A DNA stretch of 64,000 nt from DASQMT01 sp963827335 (GTDB taxonomy: Bacteria > Actinomycetota > Thermoleophilia > Solirubrobacterales > Solirubrobacteraceae): positions 372,001 through 436,000 of the forward strand of contig CAWHAP010000023.1 of the NCBI GenBank assembly GCA_963827335.1, given 5' to 3'. The notes beneath the pieces are model-generated. The model was not told the DNA's origin, searched no databases, and saw only the letters and a list, made by a program, of their open reading frames with translations. The position numbers were made by a program, and so were the translations under genes. Of this stretch, positions 31,169-38,943 are shown piece after piece (position 1 is the stretch's first letter; each line of letters opens with the position of its first letter).

Positions 31169-32335
31169 ATGTCTGACATGCAGACGCAGGTCGGCATCGT
31201 GGGCGCCGGGCCGGCCGGGCTGCTGCTCGCGCATCTCCTCGCGCGGCACGGCATCGACTCCGTCGTGGTGGAGGCCCGCAGCCGCGCGTACCTCGAGCAG
31301 CGGATCCGCGCCGGGGTGCTCGAGCAGGGCACGACGGACCTCCTCGACGCGTGCGGGCTGGGCGAGCGGATGCGGCGCGAGGGGCTCGTCCACCACGGGA
31401 TCGAGCTGCGCTTCGGCGGCGGCGGGCACCGGATCGACTTCGCCGAGCTGACCGGCGGCCGCGGCATCACGGTCTACGGCCAGCAGGAGGTGGTCAAGGA
31501 TCTCCTCGCCGCGCGCGAGGCGGCCGGCGCGCTGCCCCGCTTCGAGGTCGAGGACGTCGCGATCGCGGACCTCGAGACCGACCGCCCCTCGGTCGCCTTC
31601 ACCCACGAGGGCGCGCGGCACACGCTCCGCTGCGACGTGATCGCCGGCTGCGACGGCTTCCACGGCGTCACGCGCCCGGCGGTCGAGCACGCCCTGAGCG
31701 TCTTCGAGCGCGAGTACCCGTTCGGCTGGCTCGGGATCCTCGCCGAGGTGCCGCCGTCCACCGAGGAGCTGATCTACGCCCGCCACGAGCGCGGGTTCGC
31801 GCTCCACAGCATGCGCACGCCCGAGCTGAGCCGCTTCTACCTGCAGTGCGAGCCGGACGCCGACCCCGACGACTGGCCCGACGAGCGCGTGTGGGAGGAG
31901 CTGGCCACGCGGCTGGCGCTCGACGTGGGCGAGGGGCCGATCGTCGAGAAGGGCGTCACGCCGATGCGCTCGTTCGTGGTCGAGCCGATGCGCCACGGGC
32001 GGCTGTTCCTCGCCGGCGACGCGGCGCACATCGTGCCGCCGACCGGGGCGAAGGGGCTCAACCTGGCCGTGGCCGACATCCGCGTGCTGGCCGAGGCGCT
32101 GCGCGCGTTCTTCGGCGACGGCGACGCGTCCGGCCTCGACGCCTACTCGGACACGTGCCTGCGCCGCGTGTGGCGCGCGGAGCACTTCTCGTGGTGGATG
32201 ACGTCGATGCTGCACCGCTTCCCGGACGGGCACGGCTTCGAGGAGCGGCTCCAGCGCTCGCAGCTCGAGTACGTGACCGGCTCGCGCGCCGCGGCCACGA
32301 CGCTGGCCGAGAACTACGTCGGGCTCGACTGGTAG
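31169..32335 (+). CDS. pobA: 4-hydroxybenzoate 3-monooxygenase
   Basis: 388 residues, the usual PobA length (about 390). FAD fingerprint 'VGIVGAGPAGLLLAHLLARH', the PobA-specific 'EQRIRAGVLEQGTTDLL', 'VIAGCDGFHGVTRP' and 'LFLAGDAAHIVPPTGAKGLN' are all clear. It converts 4-hydroxybenzoate to protocatechuate with NAD(P)H and O2, feeding the pca genes downstream. No Shine-Dalgarno is visible before ATG 31169. It is separated from the transporter genes by 43 bases with a possible promoter, so it may be transcribed separately from the large operon. Confidence 0.95.
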   Translation: MSDMQTQVGIVGAGPAGLLLAHLLARHGIDSVVVEARSRAYLEQRIRAGVLEQGTTDLLDACGLGERMRREGLVHHGIELRFGGGGHRIDFAELTGGRGITVYGQQEVVKDLLAAREAAGALPRFEVEDVAIADLETDRPSVAFTHEGARHTLRCDVIAGCDGFHGVTRPAVEHALSVFEREYPFGWLGILAEVPPSTEELIYARHERGFALHSMRTPELSRFYLQCEPDADPDDWPDERVWEELATRLALDVGEGPIVEKGVTPMRSFVVEPMRHGRLFLAGDAAHIVPPTGAKGLNLAVADIRVLAEALRAFFGDGDASGLDAYSDTCLRRVWRAEHFSWWMTSMLHRFPDGHGFEERLQRSQLEYVTGSRAAATTLAENYVGLDW

Positions 32336-32345
32336 AGCAAAAGGT

Positions 32346-32374
32346 TTGACATGTTCGCCGAACGGCGATTGACA
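32346..32374 (+). promoter_or_regulatory. Possible operator/promoter between pobA and the transporter operon
   Basis: Two TTGACA hexamers (32346-32351 and 32369-32374) stand 23 bases apart. Between them GTTCG-C-CGAAC (32353-32363) is a perfect palindrome. TTGACA is a good -35 but no TATAAT-like -10 follows at the right distance before ATG 32379, so the element is more convincing as a regulator-binding site. IclR-type aromatic regulators use GTTCG-containing sites, and a GntR-family gene sits in the operon itself. Confidence 0.4.
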
Positions 32375-32378
32375 CGCC

Positions 32379-33353
32379 ATGCGACGCCTGCCTCTCCTCA
32401 TCGCGGTCCTCTGTGCCCTGCTCGCCGGCTGCGGCGACGACGGCGGTTCGGGAGGTGGTGGGGGCGGCGACGGCGGCGAGCCCGAGGCGGTCACGCTGAA
32501 GGTCGGCGTGATCCCCATCGCGGACGTCGCGCCGCTCTACCTGGGCGTGGACCAGGGCTTCTTCGAGGAGGAGGGCCTGACGATCGAGCCGCAGCTCGCC
32601 GAGGGCGGCGCGGCGATCGTGCCCTCGGTCGTGTCCGGCGACTACCAGATCGGCTTCTCGAACACGACGTCGCTCATCATCGCCGGGTCCAAGCAGCTGC
32701 CCATCCAGATCATCTCGCAGGGCGTGCTCGCCGGCACGGGGCCGGACGACGCGTGGGACGGCGTGATCGTCCCCAAGGGATCCGACGTCAAGGACCTCGC
32801 CGACCTCGAGGGCAGGACCGTCGCGGTCAACACGCTCAACAACGTCTCGCAGGTCGTCGTCAACACCGCGCTGAAGGAGGCCGGGGCGGACTACACCAAG
32901 GTGAAGTACGTCGAGGTCCCGTTCCCGGACATGAACGCCGCGCTCGAGTCGGGCCGGGTGGACGCGGCCTTCCAGGTCGAGCCGGGCTACTCCGGCGGGC
33001 TCGCGGCGGGGAGCCGGAACATCGTCAACGCCTACGAGGCGATGGCGCCGAACTACACCGTCGCCACGTACTTCGCGAGCAAGCAGTACATCGCGGAGCA
33101 CCGCGACGTCGTCGACCGCTTCACCCGCGCGATGGAGAAGTCGCTCGACTACGCGGCGGGCCACGACGCGGAGGTGCGGGCGATCGTCGGCACCTACACG
33201 GAGATCCCGCAGGAGGTGCTCGACAAGATGAACCTGCCGGTGTGGAAGGCCGACCTGAACGAGCCGACGATCGAGCAGACGGCGGCCGCCGCGAAGGAGT
33301 ACGGCTTCATCGAGGAGGAGCCGTCGCTCGACGACCTGATCCTGCGCGACTGA
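32379..33353 (+). CDS. ABC transporter solute-binding lipoprotein, SsuA/NMT1-like (324 aa)
   Basis: Lipoprotein signal 'LLIAVLCALLAGCGDDGG' with lipobox LAGC, a Gly/Asp linker, then an NMT1/SsuA periplasmic-binding fold: 'VGVIPIADVAPLYLGVDQGF', 'VVSGDYQIGFSNTTSLI', 'DLEGRTVAVNTLNN', 'ESGRVDAAFQVEPGY'. Members bind sulfonates, thiamine precursors or aromatic acids. The position directly after pobA and before pcaHG points to uptake of 4-hydroxybenzoate, protocatechuate or a related aromatic acid. First gene of a run of tightly packed genes to 46624. Confidence 0.9.
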   Translation: MRRLPLLIAVLCALLAGCGDDGGSGGGGGGDGGEPEAVTLKVGVIPIADVAPLYLGVDQGFFEEEGLTIEPQLAEGGAAIVPSVVSGDYQIGFSNTTSLIIAGSKQLPIQIISQGVLAGTGPDDAWDGVIVPKGSDVKDLADLEGRTVAVNTLNNVSQVVVNTALKEAGADYTKVKYVEVPFPDMNAALESGRVDAAFQVEPGYSGGLAAGSRNIVNAYEAMAPNYTVATYFASKQYIAEHRDVVDRFTRAMEKSLDYAAGHDAEVRAIVGTYTEIPQEVLDKMNLPVWKADLNEPTIEQTAAAAKEYGFIEEEPSLDDLILRD

Positions 33354-33366
33354 GGGCCGCGCGCGC

Positions 33367-34164
33367 ATGACGACGATCGCCACCCGCCGCCCGGCCGTGC
33401 CCGATCGGGCCCTGCCGTGGGCCGGGCTGCTGGCGGTGCTCGCGCTGTTCGAGCTGCTCGCCCGCATCGAGCTGATCAACCCGCGCTTCTTCCCGCCGGT
33501 GAGCGAGATGATCGCGCGCCTGGTCGAGGAGGCGGGCACGCGCGGCTTCTGGAGCGCCGTCGGCAACACGCTGCAGGGCTGGGCGCTCGGGCTGGGGATC
33601 GCGTGCGCGATCGCCGTCCCGGTCGGGATCGTCGTCGGCTCGAGCCCGCTGCTGTACCGCGCGCTGCGCGGCGTGATCGAGTTCCTGCGCCCGATCCCGT
33701 CGGTCGCGCTCATCCCGCTCGCCGTGCTCGTCTACGGCTCCGGGCTGGAGAGCAAGGTCTTCCTCGCCGCGTTCGCCGCCACGTGGCCGCTGCTCATGCA
33801 GACGCTCTACGGCGTGCAGGACGTCGATCCCGTGGCGACCGACACGGCGCGGTCGTTCGGGTTCTCGCGCGCGCAGCGCCTCCTGCGGGTGACGCTGCCG
33901 AGCGCGGTGCCCTACGTCGCCACGGGCGTGCGCATCTCGGCCGCCGTCGCGCTGATCCTCGTCGTCACCGCCGAGCTCGTGATCGGGGCGCCCGGCCTGG
34001 GCCGCCAGATCAACCTCGCGCGCCAGGGCGCCAACGTCGAGCTGATGTACGCGCTGATCCTCGCCACGGGGCTGCTGGGGATGGCGGTCAACGCGCTGTT
34101 CACGCGCGCCGAGCAGCGCGTGCTGCACTGGCATCCGTCGCAGCGCGGCGAGGTGGCGCGATGA
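33367..34164 (+). CDS. ABC transporter permease, SsuC/TauC family (265 aa)
   Basis: Six hydrophobic helices and the BPD-type cytoplasmic EAA-like loop ('ARSFGFSRAQRLLRVTLPSA'). Early family motif 'FLRPIPSVALIPLAVLVYG' is present. Pairs with the next permease (ATGA overlap) as a heterodimer, unlike the single permease of SsuC systems. Probable aromatic-acid importer component in the cytoplasmic membrane. Confidence 0.9.
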   Translation: MTTIATRRPAVPDRALPWAGLLAVLALFELLARIELINPRFFPPVSEMIARLVEEAGTRGFWSAVGNTLQGWALGLGIACAIAVPVGIVVGSSPLLYRALRGVIEFLRPIPSVALIPLAVLVYGSGLESKVFLAAFAATWPLLMQTLYGVQDVDPVATDTARSFGFSRAQRLLRVTLPSAVPYVATGVRISAAVALILVVTAELVIGAPGLGRQINLARQGANVELMYALILATGLLGMAVNALFTRAEQRVLHWHPSQRGEVAR

Positions 34165-34934
34165 GCCGCCGCGTGCTCGGGACCGTGCTGGAGATCGCGG
34201 TGCCGCTGGCGCTGCTCGCCCTGTGGGCGGTCTGGTCGGCGGGCTCGCAGACGTACTACTTCCCGCCGCTCACCGACATCCTCGAGACGTTCGCCGACAC
34301 GTGGGTGTTCGAGCGCGTCGGCTCCGACGTCGTGCCGAGCCTCGTGCGGCTCGGGCTCGGCTACGGCATCGCGTGCGCGGTGGCCGTGGGGCTCGGGCTG
34401 GCGCTGGGCCTCTCGCGCCGGCTGCGGCGCGCGCTCGACCCCGTCGTCCAGTTCCTGCGCGCGGTCCCGCCGCCGGCGCTGCTGCCGTTCGGGATCCTCG
34501 TGCTGGGCGTGGGGACCTCGATGAAGGTGTTCATCATCGCCTTCGTCTGCCTGTGGCCGGTGCTGCTGAACACGATCGACGGGGTGGCGGGCGTCGACCC
34601 GACGCTGCGCGAGACGGCCGACTCCTACGGCATCTCGGCGCGCGACCGCGTGCTGCACGTCGTCCTGCCGGCGGCCGCGCCGCAGATCTTCGCGGGCATG
34701 CGCACGAGCCTGTCGCTCGCGCTGATCCTCATGGTGATCTCCGAGATGGTGGCCAGCACGAACGGCATCGGCTACTTCGTGCTGCAGTCCCAGCGCAGCT
34801 TCGCCATCCCCGAGATGTGGTCCGGGATCCTGCTCCTGGGCCTGCTCGGGTACGTCCTGAACGCGATCTTCGTCCTGGTCGAGCGGCGCGTCCTGCGGTG
34901 GCACCGCGGCGCGCGTGCGAGCGCCCTGAGCTGA
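34161..34934 (+). CDS. ABC transporter permease, SsuC/TauC family (257 aa)
   Basis: Six helices with 'FLRAVPPPALLPFGILVLGV' and the EAA-like loop 'ADSYGISARDRVLHVVLPAA', paralogous to the preceding permease. ATG overlaps the upstream stop (ATGA); its own stop overlaps the ATPase start (TGATG). The pair with one ATPase and one binding protein resembles two-permease NMT1-type importers reported near phthalate and other aromatic catabolic genes in actinomycetes. Confidence 0.9.
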   Translation: MSRRVLGTVLEIAVPLALLALWAVWSAGSQTYYFPPLTDILETFADTWVFERVGSDVVPSLVRLGLGYGIACAVAVGLGLALGLSRRLRRALDPVVQFLRAVPPPALLPFGILVLGVGTSMKVFIIAFVCLWPVLLNTIDGVAGVDPTLRETADSYGISARDRVLHVVLPAAAPQIFAGMRTSLSLALILMVISEMVASTNGIGYFVLQSQRSFAIPEMWSGILLLGLLGYVLNAIFVLVERRVLRWHRGARASALS

Positions 34935-35713
34935 TGGGGGACCCGATGCTGCACGTGGAGCACCTGAGGAAGCGCTACGGCGACGTCGAGGCGGTCGGCG
35001 ACCTCACCTTCGACGTCGCCGCCGGCGAGCTCGTGTGCGTGGTCGGGCCCTCGGGCTGCGGCAAGACGACGCTGCTGAAGTGCGTCGCGGGGCTGCTGGA
35101 GCCGACGGCCGGCGAGGTGCGGCTGGAGGGGACGCCGGTGCACGGGCCGCCCGACACGATGGCGCTCGTCTTCCAGGAGTACAGCCGCTCGCTCTTCCCG
35201 TGGATGACCGTGCGCCAGAACGTCGCCTTCCCGCTGCGCGGCCGCGGCAAGGCGGAGACGCAGCGGCTGGTCGAGGACGCGCTCGGGTCGGTCGGGCTGT
35301 CGGACGCGCTGGACCGCTACCCGTGGCAGCTCTCGGGCGGCATGCAGCAGCGCGTCGCCATCGCCCGCGCGCTCGCCTACCAGCCGCGCATCCTGCTCAT
35401 GGACGAGCCGTTCGCGTCGGTCGACGCGCAGACGCGCGCGGACCTCGAGGACCTCGTGCTCGCCGTGCGGCGCACGTACGAGATCACCATCCTCTTCGTC
35501 ACGCACGACATCGACGAGTCGGTCTACCTGAGCGACCGGATCATCGTGCTCACGCCGTCGCCGACCGAGGTGCGCGAGGTGCTGGAGGTCGGCCTCCCGC
35601 ACCCGCGCGACCAGGTCGCGACGAAGGAGCTGCCGGAGTTCGCGCGGCTGCGCGCGCACGTCTGGCGGACGATCAAGCGACCCGACGAGGCGGGGGTGGC
35701 ATGGGCGAGCTGA
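34934..35713 (+). CDS. ABC transporter ATP-binding protein, SsuB/TauB type (259 aa)
   Basis: Walker A 'GPSGCGKTTLLK', Q-loop 'LVFQEYSRSLFPW', signature 'LSGGMQQRVAIARAL', Walker B 'ILLMDEPFASVD' and the switch histidine in 'LFVTHDIDES' are intact. The Q-loop wording is typical of nitrate/sulfonate/taurine-type importers. It energises the two preceding permeases. Its last 13 bases overlap the pcaH start, a strong sign that transport and ring cleavage are co-expressed. Confidence 0.93.
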   Translation: MGDPMLHVEHLRKRYGDVEAVGDLTFDVAAGELVCVVGPSGCGKTTLLKCVAGLLEPTAGEVRLEGTPVHGPPDTMALVFQEYSRSLFPWMTVRQNVAFPLRGRGKAETQRLVEDALGSVGLSDALDRYPWQLSGGMQQRVAIARALAYQPRILLMDEPFASVDAQTRADLEDLVLAVRRTYEITILFVTHDIDESVYLSDRIIVLTPSPTEVREVLEVGLPHPRDQVATKELPEFARLRAHVWRTIKRPDEAGVAWAS

Positions 35714-36420
35714 TCCTTCCCCCCGCCTACCGCGACGACGCGGACTCGCACCCGCCGCTCGACTTCCCGGGCTACCGCTCGACGCGCCTGCGCCACCCGC
35801 AGGCGCCGCTGACCGCGATCCCGCAGACGCTGACCGAGCTGACGGGGCCCCTGCTCGGCGAAGGCCGCGTGCAGGCCTCCGACGCCGACCTGACGATCCA
35901 GCACGCGGGCGAGCCGCTGGGCGAGCGGATCATCGTCCACGGCCGCGTGCTGGAGGAGGACGGCCGGCCGGTGCGCGACACGCTCGTCGAGGTCTGGCAG
36001 TGCAACAGCACCGGGCGCTACCGGCACGGGGGCGACCAGCACCCCGCGCCGCTGGATCCGAACTTCACCGGGCTGGGCCGCTGCCTGACCGACGCCGAGG
36101 GGCGCTACCGGTTCGTGACGATCAAGCCGGGCGCGTACCCGTGGGGCAACCACGAGAACGCCTGGCGCCCGGCGCACATCCACTTCTCGCTGTTCGGGCG
36201 CGCGTTCACCCAGCGGCTCGTGACGCAGATGTACTTCCCGGGCGACCCGCTGTTCGCGCACGACCCGATCTTCAACTCGGTCCGCGATCCAGCCGCCCGC
36301 GAGCGGATGATCTGCGCGTTCGATCTCGACGCCACCGAGCCGCAATGGGCGCTCGCGTACCGGTGGGACATCGTGCTGCGCGGCCCGCGGGCCACCCCGC
36401 CCGACGAGGACCACGCATGA
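35701..36420 (+). CDS. pcaH: Protocatechuate 3,4-dioxygenase beta subunit
   Basis: 239 residues. The Fe(III) ligands are visible: Tyr in 'GRYRHGG', Tyr in 'PGAYPWGNHE', and two His in 'WRPAHIHFSLFG'. 'LDPNFTGLGRCLTDAEGRY' and 'QRLVTQMYFPGDPLF' are also typical. It performs intradiol cleavage of protocatechuate to 3-carboxy-cis,cis-muconate as an (alpha-beta)n complex with PcaG. ATG chosen at 35701, inside the end of the ATPase gene; the pcaG start overlaps its stop (ATGA). Confidence 0.96.
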   Translation: MGELILPPAYRDDADSHPPLDFPGYRSTRLRHPQAPLTAIPQTLTELTGPLLGEGRVQASDADLTIQHAGEPLGERIIVHGRVLEEDGRPVRDTLVEVWQCNSTGRYRHGGDQHPAPLDPNFTGLGRCLTDAEGRYRFVTIKPGAYPWGNHENAWRPAHIHFSLFGRAFTQRLVTQMYFPGDPLFAHDPIFNSVRDPAARERMICAFDLDATEPQWALAYRWDIVLRGPRATPPDEDHA

Positions 36421-36974
36421 GCCCGGGCACGACGCCGTCGCAGACGGTCGGCCCGTACTTCTCGCTCGGACTGCCGTGGGAGGACGGCCCGTACGTGGTG
36501 GCGCCGGACACGCCGGGGGCGATCCGCATCCGCGGGCGGGTGTTCGACGGCGCCGGTGACGCGATCCCCGACGCGCTCGTCGAGACCTGGCAGGCCGACG
36601 CCGACGGGCGGTTCGACCATCCCGACGACCCGCGCGGCCCCGGCGCCGGTGGGTTCCGCGGCTTCGGCCGCTGCCCCACCACGGACGCGGGCGCGTGGGA
36701 GATCGTCACGCTCAAGCCCGGCCCCGTGCCGGCTCCCGACGGCGGGATGCAGGCGCCGCACCTCGCCGTCTCGCTGTTCGCCCGCGGGCTGCTGCACCGG
36801 GTGGTCACGCGGATCTACTTCGGCGACGAGGCGGACGCGAACGCCGCCGACCCCGTGCTCGCGCGGCTCGACGACGCGCAGCGGGCGACCGTGATCGCCG
36901 CGCCGGCGGACGGCGGCTACGCGATCGACCTCCACCTCCAGGGCGCCCGCCAGACGGCGTTCTTCCGGGTGTGA
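36417..36974 (+). CDS. pcaG: Protocatechuate 3,4-dioxygenase alpha subunit
   Basis: 185 residues, slightly short for PcaG (about 200). 'TPSQTVGPYFSLGLPW' is the family N-terminus; 'DALVETWQADADGRFDHP' and 'APHLAVSLFARGLLHRVVTR' follow. The alpha subunit lacks the iron ligands and shapes the substrate pocket of PcaH. It overlaps pcaH by ATGA and ends on the start of the CoA ligase (TGATG). Confidence 0.95.
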   Translation: MSPGTTPSQTVGPYFSLGLPWEDGPYVVAPDTPGAIRIRGRVFDGAGDAIPDALVETWQADADGRFDHPDDPRGPGAGGFRGFGRCPTTDAGAWEIVTLKPGPVPAPDGGMQAPHLAVSLFARGLLHRVVTRIYFGDEADANAADPVLARLDDAQRATVIAAPADGGYAIDLHLQGARQTAFFRV

Positions 36975-38200
36975 TGCACGAGCGGCGCCTCGCGGAGCTC
37001 CTCGCCACCGTCCTCGAGGGCAACGCCTTCCAGCGTGCGCGGATCGGGACGGCGCGCGCGCTGGCGGACCTGCCGCTGACGACGAAGGCCGAGCTGCTCG
37101 CCGACCAGGCCGAGCATCCGCCGTTCGGCACGAACCTGACCTTCCCGCTCGAGCGCTACACGCACCTGCACCAGACGAGCGGCAGCACGGGGACGACGCT
37201 GCGGGTGCTCGACACCGCCGAGGACTGGGCGTGGTGGCGGAGGCAGCTGGGGCGCGTGCTGACGGCCGCGGGCGTGGGCCCGGGCGACCGCGTCGCCCTC
37301 GCGCACTCGTTCGGCCCCTACGTGCAGTTCTGGGCCTCCTACGAGGGCGCGCAGGCGGCGGGCGCGCTCGTGATCCCCCTCGGCGGCATGGACTCCGTGC
37401 AGCGCCTGGAGACGATGCGCGAGTACGGCGCGACGGTCCTGCTGTGCACGCCCAGCTACGCGCTGCACCTCGCGCGCGTGGCCGCCGAGCAGGGGCTGCT
37501 CGGGGCGCTCGAGGCGGTCGGGCGCGTCGTCTGCACGGGCGAGCCGGGCGCCTCGATGCCCGCCGTGCGCGACCGCATCGAGGCCGCGTGGGGCGCGCGC
37601 TGCCTCGATCACGCGGGCGCGTCCGAGGTCGGCTCGATCGCCTACCCGTGCGCCGAGCACGGCGGCGTGCACCTGTTCGAGGACGAGTACGTCTGCGAGG
37701 TGCTCGACCGCGACGCCGGCGAGCCCGTGGCCGCGGGCGCGACGGGCGAGCTCGTGGTGACCGCGCTCGGCCGGGTCGGGTTCCCGGTGCTGCGCTACCG
37801 CACCGGCGACATGGTCGAGCGGCGCGACGCGCCGTGCCCGGCGGGACACGACGGCATGTGGCTGCCGCAGGGCATCCTCGGACGCGTCGACGACATGGTG
37901 GTCATCCGCGGGATGAACGTGTTCCCGTCGGCGATCGAGGACATCCTGCGCCGCTCGGGCGGCGTGGGCGAGTTCGCGATCACCTTCTACAACGACCCGC
38001 ACGCGATGGACGAGGTCAAGGTCGAGGTCGAGCTCGCGAACGCGCGCGAGGCGCGCGAGATCCAGGCGCGGCTGCGGCAGGCGCTCGGCCTGCGCGTGCG
38101 CATCGTCCCCGTCAAGCCCGGGATCCTCCCGACCTACGGCGGCAAGGCCCGCCGCGTCCACGACCTGCGGCCGGCGGCGCCGGCGGCGGCGGAGCGGTGA
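36974..38200 (+). CDS. Phenylacetate-CoA ligase-like adenylating enzyme (408 aa)
   Basis: AMP-binding features 'LHQTSGSTGTTLRVLDTAED', 'DHAGASEVGSIAYPC', 'LRYRTGDMVERR' and the C-terminal hinge 'GILGRVDDMVVIRGMNVFPS', then the PaaK-type small domain ('GILPTYGGKARRV'). The family activates aryl acids to aryl-CoA with ATP giving AMP and PPi. Its place between pcaG and the regulator is unusual, because the beta-ketoadipate pathway does not need an aryl-CoA ligase. It may serve a side branch (for example shortening of hydroxycinnamate-type side chains) or make a CoA-ester inducer. Confidence 0.85.
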   Translation: MHERRLAELLATVLEGNAFQRARIGTARALADLPLTTKAELLADQAEHPPFGTNLTFPLERYTHLHQTSGSTGTTLRVLDTAEDWAWWRRQLGRVLTAAGVGPGDRVALAHSFGPYVQFWASYEGAQAAGALVIPLGGMDSVQRLETMREYGATVLLCTPSYALHLARVAAEQGLLGALEAVGRVVCTGEPGASMPAVRDRIEAAWGARCLDHAGASEVGSIAYPCAEHGGVHLFEDEYVCEVLDRDAGEPVAAGATGELVVTALGRVGFPVLRYRTGDMVERRDAPCPAGHDGMWLPQGILGRVDDMVVIRGMNVFPSAIEDILRRSGGVGEFAITFYNDPHAMDEVKVEVELANAREAREIQARLRQALGLRVRIVPVKPGILPTYGGKARRVHDLRPAAPAAAER

Positions 38201-38943
38201 GCGTGGCGGCCGGCGAGCCCGCGCTGCGGCGGAGCGCCAGCGAGGAGGTCGCCGACGCGATCCGCGGCCACGTCCTCGCCGAGGCGCTGCAGCCCGGCGA
38301 CCGGATCGGGCGCGAGGAGGACCTGGCGCAGCGCTTCGGCGTGAGCCGGCCGACGCTGCGCGAGGCGCTGCGCCTGCTCTCCAGCGCGCACCTGATCCGC
38401 GCGACGAAGGGGCCGGGCGGCGGGATCTTCGTCGCGGCGACGCCCGAGCAGGGCATCGGCCTGAGCGTCACCGACTCGGTGGCGAGCATGCTCTCGGCCG
38501 AGAGCATCGACCTCGAGGAGCTGATCGAGACGCGCATGCTGCTCGAGATCCCGCTCGCCGGGCTGGCGGCGCAGCGCGCGACCGAGGCGGACGTCGCCGG
38601 GCTGCACGCGATCCTCGACGCGGCCGGGGACGTCGCGCAGGGCGACCGCTTCCGCGGCCTGGACACGCGCCTGCACGGGACGATCGCGACGATCGCCGGC
38701 AACCGGCTCGCGCGCGCCTTCACCGAGTGGATCGGCACCGTGCTGCAGCCGCCGCTGCACGCGCTGATCGAGCCGGCGGTCGTCGACTCGGTCGTCGCCG
38801 ACCAGCACCGCGACATCGTCCGCGCGATCGAGCGCGGGGACCCGATCGCGGCCGAGCGCGCGATGCGCGAGCACCTCGTCTACCTGCACGATCTCGTCGG
38901 CGCGGTTCGGCGCGCGGTCACGCGGGAAGGCAGGACGCGATGA
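38197..38943 (+). CDS. GntR/FadR-subfamily regulator in the pca operon (248 aa)
   Basis: Winged helix ('DRIGREEDLAQRFGVSRPTL', 'REALRLLSSAHLIRATKGPG') and FCD effector domain with candidate metal-binding Asp/His positions ('RFRGLDTRLHGTIATIAGN', 'DQHRDIVRAIERGD', 'MREHLVYLHDL'). GTG start overlaps the ligase stop (GTGA) and the gene overlaps pcaB, so it is inside the operon it may regulate. Protocatechuate operons are more often under IclR (PcaR/PcaU) or LysR control, so a GntR regulator here is a departure. Confidence 0.9.
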   Translation: MSVAAGEPALRRSASEEVADAIRGHVLAEALQPGDRIGREEDLAQRFGVSRPTLREALRLLSSAHLIRATKGPGGGIFVAATPEQGIGLSVTDSVASMLSAESIDLEELIETRMLLEIPLAGLAAQRATEADVAGLHAILDAAGDVAQGDRFRGLDTRLHGTIATIAGNRLARAFTEWIGTVLQPPLHALIEPAVVDSVVADQHRDIVRAIERGDPIAAERAMREHLVYLHDLVGAVRRAVTREGRTR

